A stretch of DNA of 64,000 nucleotides from Muribaculum gordoncarteri (lineage in GTDB: Bacteria; Bacteroidota; Bacteroidia; Bacteroidales; Muribaculaceae): positions 1,240,001 to 1,304,000 of the forward strand of contig NZ_CP039393.1 in NCBI RefSeq assembly GCF_004803695.1, written 5' to 3'. This document shows positions 1-9,242 of this stretch, piece after piece. Numbering within the stretch: the stretch's first letter is position 1; each line of letters starts with the position of its first letter. A model generated the notes under the pieces. That model was not told where the DNA came from and did no database searches. It was given only the letters and a program-made list of their open reading frames with translations. Both the position numbers and the translations under genes were made by a program.

Positions 1-437
1 TTTTGCTCGACAAGCAGGTGCTGGTGCAGCTGCGCGACTCCTCGGGTAACGCAAGGGTCAACAATCAGCTTGATTTGGCGGGCGACACGGTGTGGATTGT
101 CGACGGTTCGTCGATAGAGAGTCGCATAATCAATCTGGGCCATGAGATAGGCGACACAATATACGTGGAGCATGAGAAGCTTTATGGTCCTGAGCAGTTA
201 TTCCTGATGACAGCTCTTGGCGAAATAAAGCAGGCCGTAATAAATGAGCGTGTGGCTGAAGCCATGGCAAAGGACTATCCCGATGTTGACATATCGACCG
301 ACATCTCATTCACCCAATTCCAATCGTGGATAGTGAGCAATAAGCGTCCCGAGATGCGCGACAGCATCGATAAATGGATAAAGGAGATAAAGTTCACTCC
401 CGAATACAAGGAACTCGAAAATCGATATTTGAAATAG
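1..437 (+). CDS. Periplasmic solute-binding protein (family 3 type), C-terminal part
   Basis: Only the last ~145 codons are present; the reading frame is open at the left edge, so the true start lies outside the window. The fragment resembles the second lobe of family 3 extracellular solute-binding proteins of the kind Bacteroidota make alone or fused to a lytic transglycosylase. Visible features are a DTVWIV strand opening the lobe, a GEIKQAVINE stretch, and a C-terminal end built on a W-x-x-x-I helix followed by FTPEYKELENRYLK, which matches the usual closing helix of these proteins. It stops without a transglycosylase domain after the binding lobe. It converges on pyrD and shares a two-way terminator with it. 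The ligand cannot be told from this fragment. Confidence 0.55.
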   Translation, partial: LLDKQVLVQLRDSSGNARVNNQLDLAGDTVWIVDGSSIESRIINLGHEIGDTIYVEHEKLYGPEQLFLMTALGEIKQAVINERVAEAMAKDYPDVDISTDISFTQFQSWIVSNKRPEMRDSIDKWIKEIKFTPEYKELENRYLK

Positions 438-456
438 TATTTGTTATAATAATATG

Positions 457-495
457 CGCGGGGCGAAGTGTTCTAAATGAATCCTTCGCCCCGCG
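457..495. terminator. Bidirectional terminator between converging genes
   Basis: A perfect 12-bp inverted repeat (457-468 and 484-495, arm CGCGGGGCGAAG) encloses a 15-nt loop. It is flanked by AT-rich, T-bearing sequence on both sides. It can end the plus-strand solute-binding gene and the minus-strand pyrD transcript. Confidence 0.85.
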
Positions 496-516
496 TTATT
501 TTATAAGGACAGGAAT

Positions 517-1422
517 TTATATCATTCCCACTATGTCGTTGATGTCATCGACTCCGTGTCGCTCACAGTAGTCGTTCATGTAGTCGATTATCTTAATCGT
601 CACTGCGGGGTCGATGAAGTTGGCCGTACCTACCTCTATGGCACGAGCACCGGCAAGCATGAACTCTATAGCGTCACGACCGTTCATGATGCCTCCAAGG
701 CCCACTACGGGGATTTTGACTGCATGGGCTACCTGCCATACCATACGCACGGCTACGGGGCGTACAGCGGCTCCAGAGAGCCCTCCGGTGATGGTTGACA
801 GATGCGGACGCTGTCGTTCAACATCAATCGACATTCCGAGCAGGGTGTTGATGAGCGATACCGAGTCGGCGCCTTCCGCTTCAACAGCTTTTGCAATTTC
901 GGCGATGGATGTCACGTTGGGTGACAATTTTACTATTACGGTCTTTGGATAGGTGCGTCTTACGGCACGCGTCACCTCGGCGGCTCCCGAGCAGCTGGTG
1001 CCGAATGCCATACCGCCTTGCTTTACATTGGGGCATGATATGTTTACCTCGATGGCGTTGATGGCATCGAGCGGAGCGAGTTTTTCGCAAACGGCTACAT
1101 AGTCGTCAACTGTAGCACCGGAAACATTCACGATTACTTCGGAGCCGGCATCCTTTATGCGCGGATAGATGTGCTCGATCATGTAATCGACGCCTTTGTT
1201 TTGCAGTCCTACCGCATTCAACATTCCCGAGGGGGTTTCAACCATGCGGGGATAGGGATTGCCTTCACGATGATTGAGTGTCGTGCCCTTTATTATGAAG
1301 CCTCCAAGTCGGCTTAAATCGATAAAATCGGCAAACTCCTCGCCGTAGCCGAATGTTCCCGATGCGGTAAGCACGGGATTTTTCAGCTTGAGTGCTCCTA
1401 TGTTTACATTCAATCTTGCCAT
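517..1422 (-). CDS. pyrD: Dihydroorotate dehydrogenase, class 1B catalytic subunit
   Basis: This enzyme oxidises dihydroorotate to orotate in pyrimidine synthesis. The 301-residue protein is a single FMN-binding TIM barrel, the normal length for the PyrDB type. Visible motifs are [10 protein letters not shown] near the N-terminus, [11 protein letters not shown] around residues 127-137 with the catalytic-base Cys130 characteristic of class 1, VKLSPNV, and the phosphate-binding PVVGLGGI followed by EVGTANF. The class 1B assignment is supported by the partner pyrK directly upstream, overlapping by 13 bp, so the two are translationally coupled. Electrons are expected to pass through PyrK to NAD+. 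Confidence 0.95.
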   Translation of the reverse strand: MARLNVNIGALKLKNPVLTASGTFGYGEEFADFIDLSRLGGFIIKGTTLNHREGNPYPRMVETPSGMLNAVGLQNKGVDYMIEHIYPRIKDAGSEVIVNVSGATVDDYVAVCEKLAPLDAINAIEVNISCPNVKQGGMAFGTSCSGAAEVTRAVRRTYPKTVIVKLSPNVTSIAEIAKAVEAEGADSVSLINTLLGMSIDVERQRPHLSTITGGLSGAAVRPVAVRMVWQVAHAVKIPVVGLGGIMNGRDAIEFMLAGARAIEVGTANFIDPAVTIKIIDYMNDYCERHGVDDINDIVGMI

Positions 1423-2183
1423 GTCAGACTATTTATATTAAATATGGGACCTTCAGTACATACACATACATTGCCTTTCACAGTGTTCTCGACACAGCAC
1501 AGGCAGGCGCCGAGGCCGCAGGCCATCATGTTTTCCAATGACACCTCGCATTCGGCATTTATTGATCGTGCAACTTTTGCAACGGCTTTCATCATCGGAG
1601 CCGGACCGCAGCAATATATCATATCCCAATGTTGCGACAGGGCGCTGTTGGTGGTGACGAGGCCTTTCTCGCCGAGAGTGCCGTCCTCGGTTGAGATGTT
1701 TACTTTTCCGATTGCCTTGAACTCCTCCAGCTCAAGGATGTCGCCGGCCGAACGGGCTCCAAGTAGGAACTCAGGCATGGTTCCATGTTCCTTAAGACAT
1801 TTTCCCCAATAGAGCATCGGGGCTACACCTACGCCTCCGCCGGTCAGAAGAACCTTCTTGCCGGGAGCGGGGACGGTGAATGAGTTGCCCAGCGGCAATA
1901 CCAAATTTACAATGTCACCGCTCTCTTTTTCTATAAGAGCGGCTGTGCCGTCGCCGGCTTTACGAATAAGCAGCCACAGATGGTTCTGCTCGTAATCCAC
2001 ATAATTTATGGAGATGGGGCGTCGCAAATAGGTGGTCTTTGAATTGTCGACAGCCACCTGTACGAATTGTCCCGGCAACATGTCGGGTAGTGTTCCCTGA
2101 CAAGGACGCAGGATGAGTAGTGAATACAGGTCGTGTAGACGACGATTTTCAACTACCGTAAAATCAAGAATGAATTTCTTCAT
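1410..2183 (-). CDS. pyrK: Dihydroorotate dehydrogenase electron-transfer subunit
   Basis: This is the iron-sulfur flavoprotein partner of PyrDB. It carries a ferredoxin-reductase-like FAD domain (YLRRPISI is the flavin-binding RxxS-type motif), an NAD-binding domain with [12 protein letters not shown], and a C-terminal cysteine cluster [10 protein letters not shown] with a further Cys downstream, the [2Fe-2S] site of PyrK. I start it at the ATG at 2183 (MKKFILDF). The frame extends upstream to a TTG at 2216, but that adds an odd basic tail and overlaps the promoter. It overlaps pyrD by 13 bp and the two form one operon. Confidence 0.93.
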   Translation of the reverse strand: MKKFILDFTVVENRRLHDLYSLLILRPCQGTLPDMLPGQFVQVAVDNSKTTYLRRPISINYVDYEQNHLWLLIRKAGDGTAALIEKESGDIVNLVLPLGNSFTVPAPGKKVLLTGGGVGVAPMLYWGKCLKEHGTMPEFLLGARSAGDILELEEFKAIGKVNISTEDGTLGEKGLVTTNSALSQHWDMIYCCGPAPMMKAVAKVARSINAECEVSLENMMACGLGACLCCVENTVKGNVCVCTEGPIFNINSLTWQD

Positions 2184-2212
2184 GTTGTTGTGAAAATGAT
2201 TTTTGATTATTC

Positions 2213-2221
2213 GCAAAAATA
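2213..2221 (-). promoter_or_regulatory. Probable pyrKD promoter -7 box
   Basis: On the minus strand this reads TATTTTTGC, a match to the Bacteroidota TAnnTTTG box, 30 bp before the pyrK ATG and just past the terminator of the XRE gene. Confidence 0.5.
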
Positions 2222-2230
2222 AGAAAAAAA

Positions 2231-2252
2231 CAGCATACCTTAAAGGCTGCTG
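2231..2252 (-). terminator. Intrinsic terminator of the XRE regulator gene
   Basis: CAGCA/TGCTG and CCTT/AAGG pair into a short stem. It is followed on the minus strand by a run of eight T. It separates the regulator transcript from pyrKD. Confidence 0.75.
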
Positions 2253-2284
2253 TTTGAAAAAGTAGGCTTAGATGATTAATTGCG

Positions 2285-2815
2285 TCATGATTTGGGTACG
2301 AACCATTCAAAACTGTTGTCGTTATAAAACACCATGATGTTGACAATCTTCTTTGTGTTGTCAAAATTCAACGACATTGAGGCCTGCGGTGCTGGCTGTA
2401 CAGTGTCGGCAACGTTGTTTTCCTTGCGAATAGGGCGTTTTATGCTGTTTGCCGATTCATCAATTTTTTCCGGCATTTGAAGCACTTCACTTTGCACGAA
2501 GTCGGAATCCAATGCAAATCCCTCATTATCATTTGATTCGGCTGCTTGAGATGCTGAAAACAGGTCATTTTCAGGCTCTGAGATTTCGTTATTTGCATCA
2601 GGCACCATGCTCCCTTCGCCAAACATCAACCACAGGACGGATAGCGACGGGTAGGCGTCATGAATTTTGCCGATGACTTCATCGCTGACTTTTTTATTGC
2701 GTCCATTCAGCAGTTGCGACAGGGATGGACGCGGGATTCCGCATGTATCGGCAAATTGAGAACTGGGAATTCCCAAATAATCCATGAAAATTTTGATGCG
2801 TGAAGCTATATCCAT
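2285..2815 (-). CDS. XRE-type helix-turn-helix regulator
   Basis: This 176-residue protein has a Cro/CI-like helix-turn-helix at residues ~1-60 (ASRIKIFMDYLGIPSSQFA, then PRPSLSQLLNGRNKKVSDEV), followed by the LSVLWLMFGEGSM linker typical of Bacteroidales XRE proteins. A low-complexity acidic middle region comes next, and a short conserved-looking C-terminal strand segment (KKIVNIMVFYNDNSFEWFVP) ends it. No enzymatic or ligand domain is recognisable. It has its own promoter and terminator, so it is monocistronic. The long AT-rich gap upstream holds repeated GCAAAT-type words that could be its binding sites, which suggests autoregulation (inference). The target genes are unknown. Confidence 0.8.
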   Translation of the reverse strand: MDIASRIKIFMDYLGIPSSQFADTCGIPRPSLSQLLNGRNKKVSDEVIGKIHDAYPSLSVLWLMFGEGSMVPDANNEISEPENDLFSASQAAESNDNEGFALDSDFVQSEVLQMPEKIDESANSIKRPIRKENNVADTVQPAPQASMSLNFDNTKKIVNIMVFYNDNSFEWFVPKS

Positions 2816-3582
2816 TGGTGTTTAATTTTGTAATTAGGATGTGCAAATGTAATTAATTAAATTGTAAATTCCAAATTTGATAATGAAAATTATTGTAATG
2901 CATTTGCAAATTTGATTTTGGTTGCAAAGTACAACAGGGTGGGGAAGATGTAAATCTGCTTATGCTTTAACTTTAATATTTGAATATAATATATATGATT
3001 ATTAATTAGTTATATTATACCATGAATGGCAAAAGCTAAAGTAATTTGCATTTGCGGCAGAATAGTTAAAGTAATACTTAATCGATTTTAAATAATATAT
3101 ATGGGGATTGGTTAATTAGGTTAAATATTTAGGAGTGTTAAGTGGTAAAATTGGCTTTTGTTAATAGATTTGAGGCGGCAATTTTAAGAATCGAAAACGT
3201 TTCGCAGTGTAAATTATCTGTATTCAAATGCAACTTGGATTTGTTTGTAAATCGAGTTGTAATTTGCATTTGCGGATTTGCAAATTGAATTTCGCTATTT
3301 CAAATTTGCAAACACATAGATATGTGTTTCATTTGTAAATTTGTAGTCGATCAAACCTCTGTTTATATTCTAACATTATGTTTGATTGAATTGCTTATCG
3401 ATTTAGTAGTTATTAACCCGATAAGTGCCTATAAATCGGATATTTAAAGTTTATTCACCATTACTCTTAATATTTAAACATATTATGCAAATTATTTTAT
3501 ATGTTTTGCAGCATAAATTCTTTGTGGTATTTTGGATTTTATGGTAGTTGGTGTGCAATATGGCAATCTGCTATAAACAAAA
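2816..3582. other. Long AT-rich intergenic region with repeated GCAAAT/ATTTGC words
   Basis: No convincing gene is seen in about 770 bp; only AUG frames of about 40 codons or fewer occur. The stretch is markedly AT-rich. It contains an exact 17-bp direct repeat, GTAATTTGCATTTGCGG, at 3041-3057 and 3259-3275, plus related words at 2844-2851, 2899-2914, 3222-3233, 3276-3285 and 3301-3311. Part of it is the regulator promoter region; the rest has no assigned role. Confidence 0.6.
2843..2875 (-). promoter_or_regulatory. Promoter of the XRE regulator
   Basis: On the minus strand, TTTG (2872-2875) is followed after 20 bp by TACATTTG (box at 2844-2851), a good match to the Bacteroidota -33/-7 pair. 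The ATG lies about 28 bp downstream. GCAAAT words overlap the -7 box. Confidence 0.65.
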
Positions 3583-3614
3583 AGTCGCTGCCGTTAATTT
3601 AAACGACAGCGACT
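3583..3614 (-). terminator. uvrA terminator
   Basis: A 13-bp stem with one mismatch (3583-3595 with 3602-3614, arm AGTCGCTG) is followed on the minus strand by TTTTTGTT. It sits directly after the uvrA stop. Confidence 0.85.
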
Positions 3615-3631
3615 CAGTATATTGAGTACAA

Positions 3632-6457
3632 TTATTGCTGTTTCAATTCGTTTGCAATATAGATTGCTGTGGGTGAATCTCCACGTGCGACTTCTTCAGG
3701 AGTACCTTCGGCAATTATGCAGCCTCCGTTTTTGCCTCCTTCGGGTCCCATGTCTATAATATGGTCGGCGCATTTCAGCACATCGAGGTTGTGTTCGATG
3801 ACGAGCACTGTGTTTCCGCGCTCGACAAGCTTGTTGATGACGCCGAGAAGCACGTTTATGTCCTCAAAGTGCAATCCGGTCGTAGGTTCGTCAAGGATGA
3901 ACAGAGTGTTTCCTGTGTCCCTTTTCGATAGTTCGGTGGCAAGTTTCACACGCTGGTTCTCACCTCCCGACAGTGTGCTTGAAGGTTGTCCGAGCTTGAT
4001 GTAGCCCAATCCTATCTCCTGAAGCACCTTTATCTTTTTCAGGATGTTTGGCACGCTTTCGAAGAACTCTACGGCCTGGTTTATCGTCATGTCGAGCACA
4101 TCGGCAATCGATTTGCCCTTGAATCTCACCTCAAGGGTTTCCCTGTTGTAACGCTTTCCTCCGCACACTTCACACGGCACAAGCACATCGGGCAGGAAGT
4201 TCATTTCAATCGTCTTGTATCCGTTGCCGTTGCAGGCTTCACAGCGTCCTCCTGCGACATTAAACGAGAAGCGTCCTGGCTTGTATCCACGTATTTTGGC
4301 TTCGGGAAGATTTACGAAAAGATTGCGTATGTCGGCAAACACTCCGGTATATGTGGCCGGATTGGAGCGTGGCGAGCGGCCGAGAGGCGACTGGTCGACT
4401 GTCACGATCTTGTCGATGTTGTCTATGCCTTCGATTTTCTCGTAGGGCAACGGTTCTTGTTGCGAGCGATAGAAATGATGGCTTAATATAGGCTGTAACG
4501 TGCCGTTTACGAGGCTTGATTTTCCGCTTCCCGACACGCCTGCTATGCACACGAATTTGCCAAGCGGCAATTTCAGTGTCACATCCTTTAGATTATGTCC
4601 CGTGCACCCCGACAGCGTTATGAACTTGCCGTTGCCCTCGCGTCGCTTTTCAGGGATTGCTATGCATTTGGCGCCGTTAAGGTATTGGGCGGTCAATGTG
4701 TCGGTTTTAAGCATCTCTGACGGGGTTCCGGCAAATACCACATTACCGCCCTTGCGACCTGCTTTGGGGCCGATATCGACCACGTAATCGGCTTCCAGCA
4801 TTATCTCCTTGTCATGCTCTACGACTATTATTGAATTATAGGCGTCACGCAGCCTTTTCAGGGAGTTTATAAGCCTTTTGTTGTCGCGTTGGTGGAGGCC
4901 TATGCTCGGTTCGTCGAGAATGTACATGACATTTACCAACTCCGATCCAAGTTGTGTGGCAAGCCTTATACGTTGGCTTTCGCCTCCTGAGAGGGTCGAT
5001 GAGTTGCGGTTGAGCGACAGATATTCCAAGCCCACATCCACCAGGAATTTCAGTCGCGTCCTTATCTCCTTGAGAATTTCACGCGCTATCATTGCCTGCT
5101 GCGACGACATTCCCTCTTCGGCGGTGAGCATCCATTGATAGAGTGCCGATATGTCCATCGCGGCAAGCTCCGCGATGTTTTTGCCGTTGATGAAGAAGTG
5201 AAGTGCCTCCTTGTTCAGCCGCTGTCCGTTACATTCGGGACACACGCAGCGCGAATAGAATTGTCCGCTCCATTTTTGCGCCTTGGCCGAAGCATCTTCC
5301 GATTGCTGAAGCTCGATGTACTTCACCAGTCCCTCATAGGTCTGGAAATAGTTGAATGTGCTTTGGCTGTCAGTCTTTAGCTGCAGGCGTTCATTGGTGC
5401 CGTTCAGGATGTCATTCAGCGCCTCTTCGCTCAAATCCTTTATCGGAGTCTTTATCGTGTAGCCATACTTCTCGCAGATGGCTGAAATCTGCCAGAATAT
5501 CATCGAATTCTTGTAGGAACCCAAGGCCACTATGCCTCCCTCGTGTATCGACAGCTTGTCGTTAGGTATGAGCTTCGAGCGGTCGACGATGTTGACATAT
5601 CCGAGGCCTTTGCATGTAGGACACGCTCCGAGCGGTGAATTGAACGAAAAATTGTGAGGAGCCGGTTCACGATAGGATATTCCGCTGACGGGATCCATCA
5701 GCAACTGGCTGTAGTAACCTATTGAATCACCCTCCACATCATAGATCATCAGCTGCTTTCCACCTTGCTGAAGTGCTTTGTTCACCGAGTCACGCAGTCG
5801 CGTCACATCCTTGTGGTTGACCTTCAGCTTGTCGATTACAAGCTCGATGGAGTGATTTTTGTAACGGTCGAGCTTCATGCCGAATGTGATTTCACGCATT
5901 TCGCCGTCGACTCTCACCGTGAGGTAGCCTTTTTTGCGCTGTTGCTCAAACAGCTCCTTGTAGTGGCCTTTTCGGTTCTTAACAAGCGGAGCGAGAATGT
6001 ATATCTTCTTGTCGATATACTTCTCAAGAATCATCGAAACGATTTTCTCGTCGGTGTATTTCAGCATCGGTTCTCCCGTTATGTAGCTTCGGGCCTCTCC
6101 GGCGCGAGCATACAGAAGACGCAGATAATCGTATATTTCAGTCGTGGTGCCTATTGTGCTTCGCGGATTTCGGTTGATGGTCTTCTGCTCAATTGCGATT
6201 ACGGGGCTTAGTCCCGATATGTTGTCGACATCGGGCCGCTCAAGCGTTCCGAGCATATTGCGTGCATAGGCTGAGAATGTTTCGATATAGCGACGCTGGC
6301 CTTCGGCGAATATCGTGTCAAAAGCCAGCGATGACTTTCCGCTGCCGCTCAATCCGGTAATTACCGTGAGCTTGTTGTGCGGAATGTCCACATCTATGTT
6401 TTTCAGATTATGTACTCTTGCACCGAGTACCGAAAGCACTTCTTGATTCTCTTCCAT
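3632..6457 (-). CDS. uvrA: UvrABC excinuclease subunit A
   Basis: This is the DNA damage-recognition ATPase of nucleotide excision repair. At 941 residues it is full length. Two ABC ATPase modules are visible: Walker [10 protein letters not shown] near residue 35 and GVSGSGKSS near residue 640, with two LSGGE signatures ([16 protein letters not shown]) and the Walker B ends ILDEPSIGL and ILDEPTTGL. Zinc-finger cysteine pairs are present (CPTCKGLGY with [16 protein letters not shown] with CEVCGGKRY). It lies 44 bp after the transglycosylase gene and may be read through from it, although no functional link is known. Confidence 0.98.
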   Translation of the reverse strand: MEENQEVLSVLGARVHNLKNIDVDIPHNKLTVITGLSGSGKSSLAFDTIFAEGQRRYIETFSAYARNMLGTLERPDVDNISGLSPVIAIEQKTINRNPRSTIGTTTEIYDYLRLLYARAGEARSYITGEPMLKYTDEKIVSMILEKYIDKKIYILAPLVKNRKGHYKELFEQQRKKGYLTVRVDGEMREITFGMKLDRYKNHSIELVIDKLKVNHKDVTRLRDSVNKALQQGGKQLMIYDVEGDSIGYYSQLLMDPVSGISYREPAPHNFSFNSPLGACPTCKGLGYVNIVDRSKLIPNDKLSIHEGGIVALGSYKNSMIFWQISAICEKYGYTIKTPIKDLSEEALNDILNGTNERLQLKTDSQSTFNYFQTYEGLVKYIELQQSEDASAKAQKWSGQFYSRCVCPECNGQRLNKEALHFFINGKNIAELAAMDISALYQWMLTAEEGMSSQQAMIAREILKEIRTRLKFLVDVGLEYLSLNRNSSTLSGGESQRIRLATQLGSELVNVMYILDEPSIGLHQRDNKRLINSLKRLRDAYNSIIVVEHDKEIMLEADYVVDIGPKAGRKGGNVVFAGTPSEMLKTDTLTAQYLNGAKCIAIPEKRREGNGKFITLSGCTGHNLKDVTLKLPLGKFVCIAGVSGSGKSSLVNGTLQPILSHHFYRSQQEPLPYEKIEGIDNIDKIVTVDQSPLGRSPRSNPATYTGVFADIRNLFVNLPEAKIRGYKPGRFSFNVAGGRCEACNGNGYKTIEMNFLPDVLVPCEVCGGKRYNRETLEVRFKGKSIADVLDMTINQAVEFFESVPNILKKIKVLQEIGLGYIKLGQPSSTLSGGENQRVKLATELSKRDTGNTLFILDEPTTGLHFEDINVLLGVINKLVERGNTVLVIEHNLDVLKCADHIIDMGPEGGKNGGCIIAEGTPEEVARGDSPTAIYIANELKQQ

Positions 6458-6501
6458 ATATTGTTTCGGGTTTTAATAAGTCCTGGTCGTAGATTGTCGC
6501 A

Positions 6502-7452
6502 TCAATCTATGACCCAGTTCTTATTGTAGACGCTCTTTTGCTGGGTCGAGCGGTTCAGGTCTTCCTTCAGCGGTATCTTTACCTCATAGGTCTTGCCCGT
6601 CTTGTTGGGAAGCGATTTCGCTCTGATCCAGGGATTGTATTCGCGCAGTATCATGTAGTTTATGTCGTGGTCAAACGCCCACTTCTGCCAGTCCTCCACA
6701 GGGCCGTTTACGGTTACGGTCTTTGTGCGTATAGGCTGATAAAGCTGGTCGGATGAAAGTCTGAAACCGTATTTTGCCGGATTCTCCATAATCAGCTTCA
6801 TCGACAGCAGGCGATAGATGTAACGAGCCGTTTCATCGACAAGATAGAGGTCGTAGGCGCTTGATACACCTTGTGCCGACAGCTCCTTGGTTATTCGCCC
6901 CATGCCGCCGTTGTAGGAGGCTGCTACCGATTCCCAGTTGCCGTATTTGGAATATGCCGACTTCAGATAACGGCATGCCGCTGCTGTGGCTTTTTCGGGA
7001 TGATAACGCTCGTCGACATACTCGTTGACTTCAAGGCCATATTGCTTGGCTGTGGAGGAAATGAATTGCCACAGTCCGGCCGCCTTTGCGCTTGAATAGG
7101 CTCGCGGATTTAGCGTGCTTTCAATGCAGGCAAGGTATATCATGTCCTCTGGAACTCCGTTCTTTTTCAGTATGGGTACAAGTTCGGGAAAGTATCTGTT
7201 GGCACGCTTCAGCACAAGCAGTGTATTGCCATGGGTGTATATCATTGATGTAAGCTCACGGTCAAGTCGCTCGTACATGTCGGTTCGGTCAAGGTCGATT
7301 GTCTTGTCGGCAAACTTTATCAACGAAGGTATGTCGGGACTCTCTACGCGTGAAAACACAGTTGATGACGACGGTGTGTTGTCGGCTCCGTTTATTGCCG
7401 TTGTGGAAAGTATTATCAGCGATAACGCCAATATGGTCGATTGTAGATTCAT
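6502..7452 (-). CDS. Lytic transglycosylase (GH23 / MltD-like), exported
   Basis: This enzyme cleaves the peptidoglycan glycan strand by a non-hydrolytic reaction. I start it at the ATG at 7452, giving a clean signal peptide (MNLQSTILALSLIILSTTA). The frame runs further upstream, but that would bury the signal peptide behind a basic tail. The SLT domain shows the catalytic Glu in YLACIESTLNP, GLWQFISSTAKQYGL, and the closing VAASYNGGMGRI. The domain begins after the MltD-type lead-in FPELVPILKKNGVPEDMIYL. No LysM repeats are seen in the ~120-residue tail, unlike E. coli MltD. The location is periplasmic or outer-membrane facing. Confidence 0.9.
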   Translation of the reverse strand: MNLQSTILALSLIILSTTAINGADNTPSSSTVFSRVESPDIPSLIKFADKTIDLDRTDMYERLDRELTSMIYTHGNTLLVLKRANRYFPELVPILKKNGVPEDMIYLACIESTLNPRAYSSAKAAGLWQFISSTAKQYGLEVNEYVDERYHPEKATAAACRYLKSAYSKYGNWESVAASYNGGMGRITKELSAQGVSSAYDLYLVDETARYIYRLLSMKLIMENPAKYGFRLSSDQLYQPIRTKTVTVNGPVEDWQKWAFDHDINYMILREYNPWIRAKSLPNKTGKTYEVKIPLKEDLNRSTQQKSVYNKNWVID

Positions 7453-7557
7453 AATTTTGTTGTGTTGTTTTCTGATTAAGTTTCTTACTACACTATGCAT
7501 CATCAAGCCGATGAATCAGTTTCGGGGCTCGATGATGCACAATTTATATGACGAAGT

Positions 7558-7565
7558 CAAAGATA
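7558..7565 (-). promoter_or_regulatory. Possible promoter box for the transglycosylase gene
   Basis: This reads TATCTTTG on the minus strand, about 105 bp before the chosen start and between the channel gene and this gene. Confidence 0.4.
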
Positions 7566-7588
7566 CGAAAAAAATTCGATATCATAAA

Positions 7589-8368
7589 CTAATTTGATGC
7601 TGTGGAGGCGGCTGCAGGAGCGGCTGTAGCGGTGGCGGGCTTCGATGTCGTGTTGTTGCCCTGCGTTGTGTTGTCGGTGCCTTTGCGTGTCATGGCATTG
7701 GTTATGTAGACTGTGAATACCGGGAAGAGGATAAGACCTTCGGCCGCCAGTATTACAGCGAGAACCTTGCCGGTGGGCGTTATGGCGTTGATGTTGCATC
7801 CTACTGTGGTTACATCCATAAATGCCCACCATAGCGATGACCAGAATGTAGTCACTCCGGGATTAACGTAATGTTCCTCGATGAAAAACATCAGGCTTGC
7901 AAAGTAGACCGTCGTGATGAGCAGACCGACATAAGCGGCAAACATACTCGAAATCTTGTCGGTCGACAGCACTCCGAGCACTATTGCAAGTACGTAGGCG
8001 GCTCTAATCATGGGTATGAATCTCACAAGATAGAGCATTTCGGGTGACAGCTGGATGTTGTAGTAGGCTATTATGTTAAGATAGGGAATGCTGACAATGA
8101 AAAACAGTAGATGCTGGCAAAAATAGGTCCATTTCTTGGGATATAGAAAGAACTCCACCGCAATGTCAAAGATGAAGAACAGGCATATCCAGAATTGCAA
8201 TTTCAGATACGTTTCATTGGCAATGAACGATATGTTACGGAATGCGTCGTAGGATATCAGCACTATCAAGGCTATTGACATCAACAACACAAGAATGTGA
8301 AGAATAAGCAATATTCTCCGCTTAGCACCTCTTTTATGATCCGGTATGGGTTTAGTTACATTATCCAT
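7589..8368 (-). CDS. Six-segment ion channel, voltage-gated-cation-channel fold, atypical filter
   Basis: I start it at the ATG at 8368, giving 259 residues. Five hydrophobic segments precede a re-entrant pore loop and a final helix, the layout of a single-domain six-TM cation channel. The S4-like segment (YLVRFIPMIRAAYVLAIVLG) holds only two arginines. The pore reads TTVGCNI where potassium channels have TVGYGD, so the signature is only half conserved. The C-terminus is a cytoplasmic Thr/Ala/Asn-rich tail with no recognisable RCK domain. Homologues in Bacteroidales are usually called ion transporters or potassium channels; selectivity cannot be assumed here. It appears to be transcribed alone. 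Confidence 0.75.
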   Translation of the reverse strand: MDNVTKPIPDHKRGAKRRILLILHILVLLMSIALIVLISYDAFRNISFIANETYLKLQFWICLFFIFDIAVEFFLYPKKWTYFCQHLLFFIVSIPYLNIIAYYNIQLSPEMLYLVRFIPMIRAAYVLAIVLGVLSTDKISSMFAAYVGLLITTVYFASLMFFIEEHYVNPGVTTFWSSLWWAFMDVTTVGCNINAITPTGKVLAVILAAEGLILFPVFTVYITNAMTRKGTDNTTQGNNTTSKPATATAAPAAASTASN

Positions 8369-8450
8369 AAAAGTTGAAATTATATCTAATAAAACATAGC
8401 ATTTAACATTATTGTTTAGCGTCGTTGCCTTACAAACCCACATAAAAAAA

Positions 8451-8476
8451 GTAAGGGGCTCTCACGAGTCCCTTGC
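8451..8476 (-). terminator. sodB terminator
   Basis: A stem of about 11 bp (8451-8461 with 8466-8476, including G-U pairs and a 4-nt loop) is followed on the minus strand by seven T. Confidence 0.85.
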
Positions 8477-8555
8477 TCTTCATTCATCACATTATGCTTA
8501 AAAGTGCTATAGTCGGTTTTGCGCTCTCGCGCGTATATGAGAAAAGTACGATTCT

Positions 8556-9149
8556 TTATTTCTTGGTGTATCGACTGCCGACTACATCCCAGTCGACGAT
8601 GTCCCAAAGCTTATGTAAGGCTTCGGCTCGGCGATTCTGGTAGTCGAGGTAGTAGGCGTGTTCCCATACATCGAATGTAAGAATAGGTGTCAATCCCTGA
8701 GTGAGGGGATTAGCCGCATTCGGTCCCTGGGTTATAAAGAGTCGTCCGTCACCATCCTGTGAAAGCCATACCCAACCTGAACCGAACAGGTTTACACCTG
8801 CCTCTTCAAACAGTTTCTTGAATTCCTCAAATGACCCGAATTCGCGTACTATTGCTTCTGCGAGGTCACCTTCGGGTTCTCCTCCGCCATCGGGCGAGAA
8901 TGAGAAGAAGTAGAATATGTGGTTCCAAGCCTGCGATGCATTGTTGAACAGCGGACCTGATGCCTTCTTGATTATGTCCTCAAGCGGCATGTCCTCCCAT
9001 TCGGTATCGCGGATAAGCTTGTTAAGATTATCAATATATGTTTTCTCGTGTTTACCCCAATGATAGCTTATGGTCTCGCTGCTTATAATCGGAGCGAGTG
9101 CATCGGGAGCATAAGGTAGTTTTGGCTGAGAATAAATGTTAGTTTCCAT
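8556..9149 (-). CDS. sodB: Iron/manganese superoxide dismutase
   Basis: This cytoplasmic enzyme converts superoxide to hydrogen peroxide and oxygen, protecting an anaerobe during oxygen exposure. The 197-residue length is standard. Metal ligands are visible: His30 in YHWGKHEKTY, His77 in AWNHIFYF, Asp160 and His164 in DVWEHAYYLDY. The GSGWVWL motif is present. Sequence alone does not settle whether it prefers iron or manganese; the single SOD of Bacteroides relatives works with either. The gene stands alone, with its own terminator. Confidence 0.97.
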   Translation of the reverse strand: METNIYSQPKLPYAPDALAPIISSETISYHWGKHEKTYIDNLNKLIRDTEWEDMPLEDIIKKASGPLFNNASQAWNHIFYFFSFSPDGGGEPEGDLAEAIVREFGSFEEFKKLFEEAGVNLFGSGWVWLSQDGDGRLFITQGPNAANPLTQGLTPILTFDVWEHAYYLDYQNRRAEALHKLWDIVDWDVVGSRYTKK

Positions 9150-9178
9150 AATTCAATAAGTTTTTTATGTATAATAGA

Positions 9179-9210
9179 AACGCTCCAAACCATAAAAGGT
9201 TCAGAGCGTT
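9179..9210 (-). terminator. Probable terminator of the metal-efflux run
   Basis: A 7-bp stem AACGCTC/GAGCGTT (9179-9185 with 9204-9210) has an inner AACC/GGTT pair and lies just after the outer-membrane factor gene. Only a short T-rich tract follows. Confidence 0.55.
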
Positions 9211-9242
9211 TTCCGTGAATGAGTTAATGTAATATAATTGTA

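Noticed and set aside
3022-3091. A 21-codon frame (MAKAKVICICGR...) in the XRE upstream gap
   Set aside because: Too short, no clear promoter, and it is built largely from the repeated ATTTGC words.
2816-3582. Possible CRISPR or mobile-element remnant
   Set aside because: Repeats are irregularly spaced and few, with no spacer pattern, terminal inverted repeats, transposase or integrase nearby.
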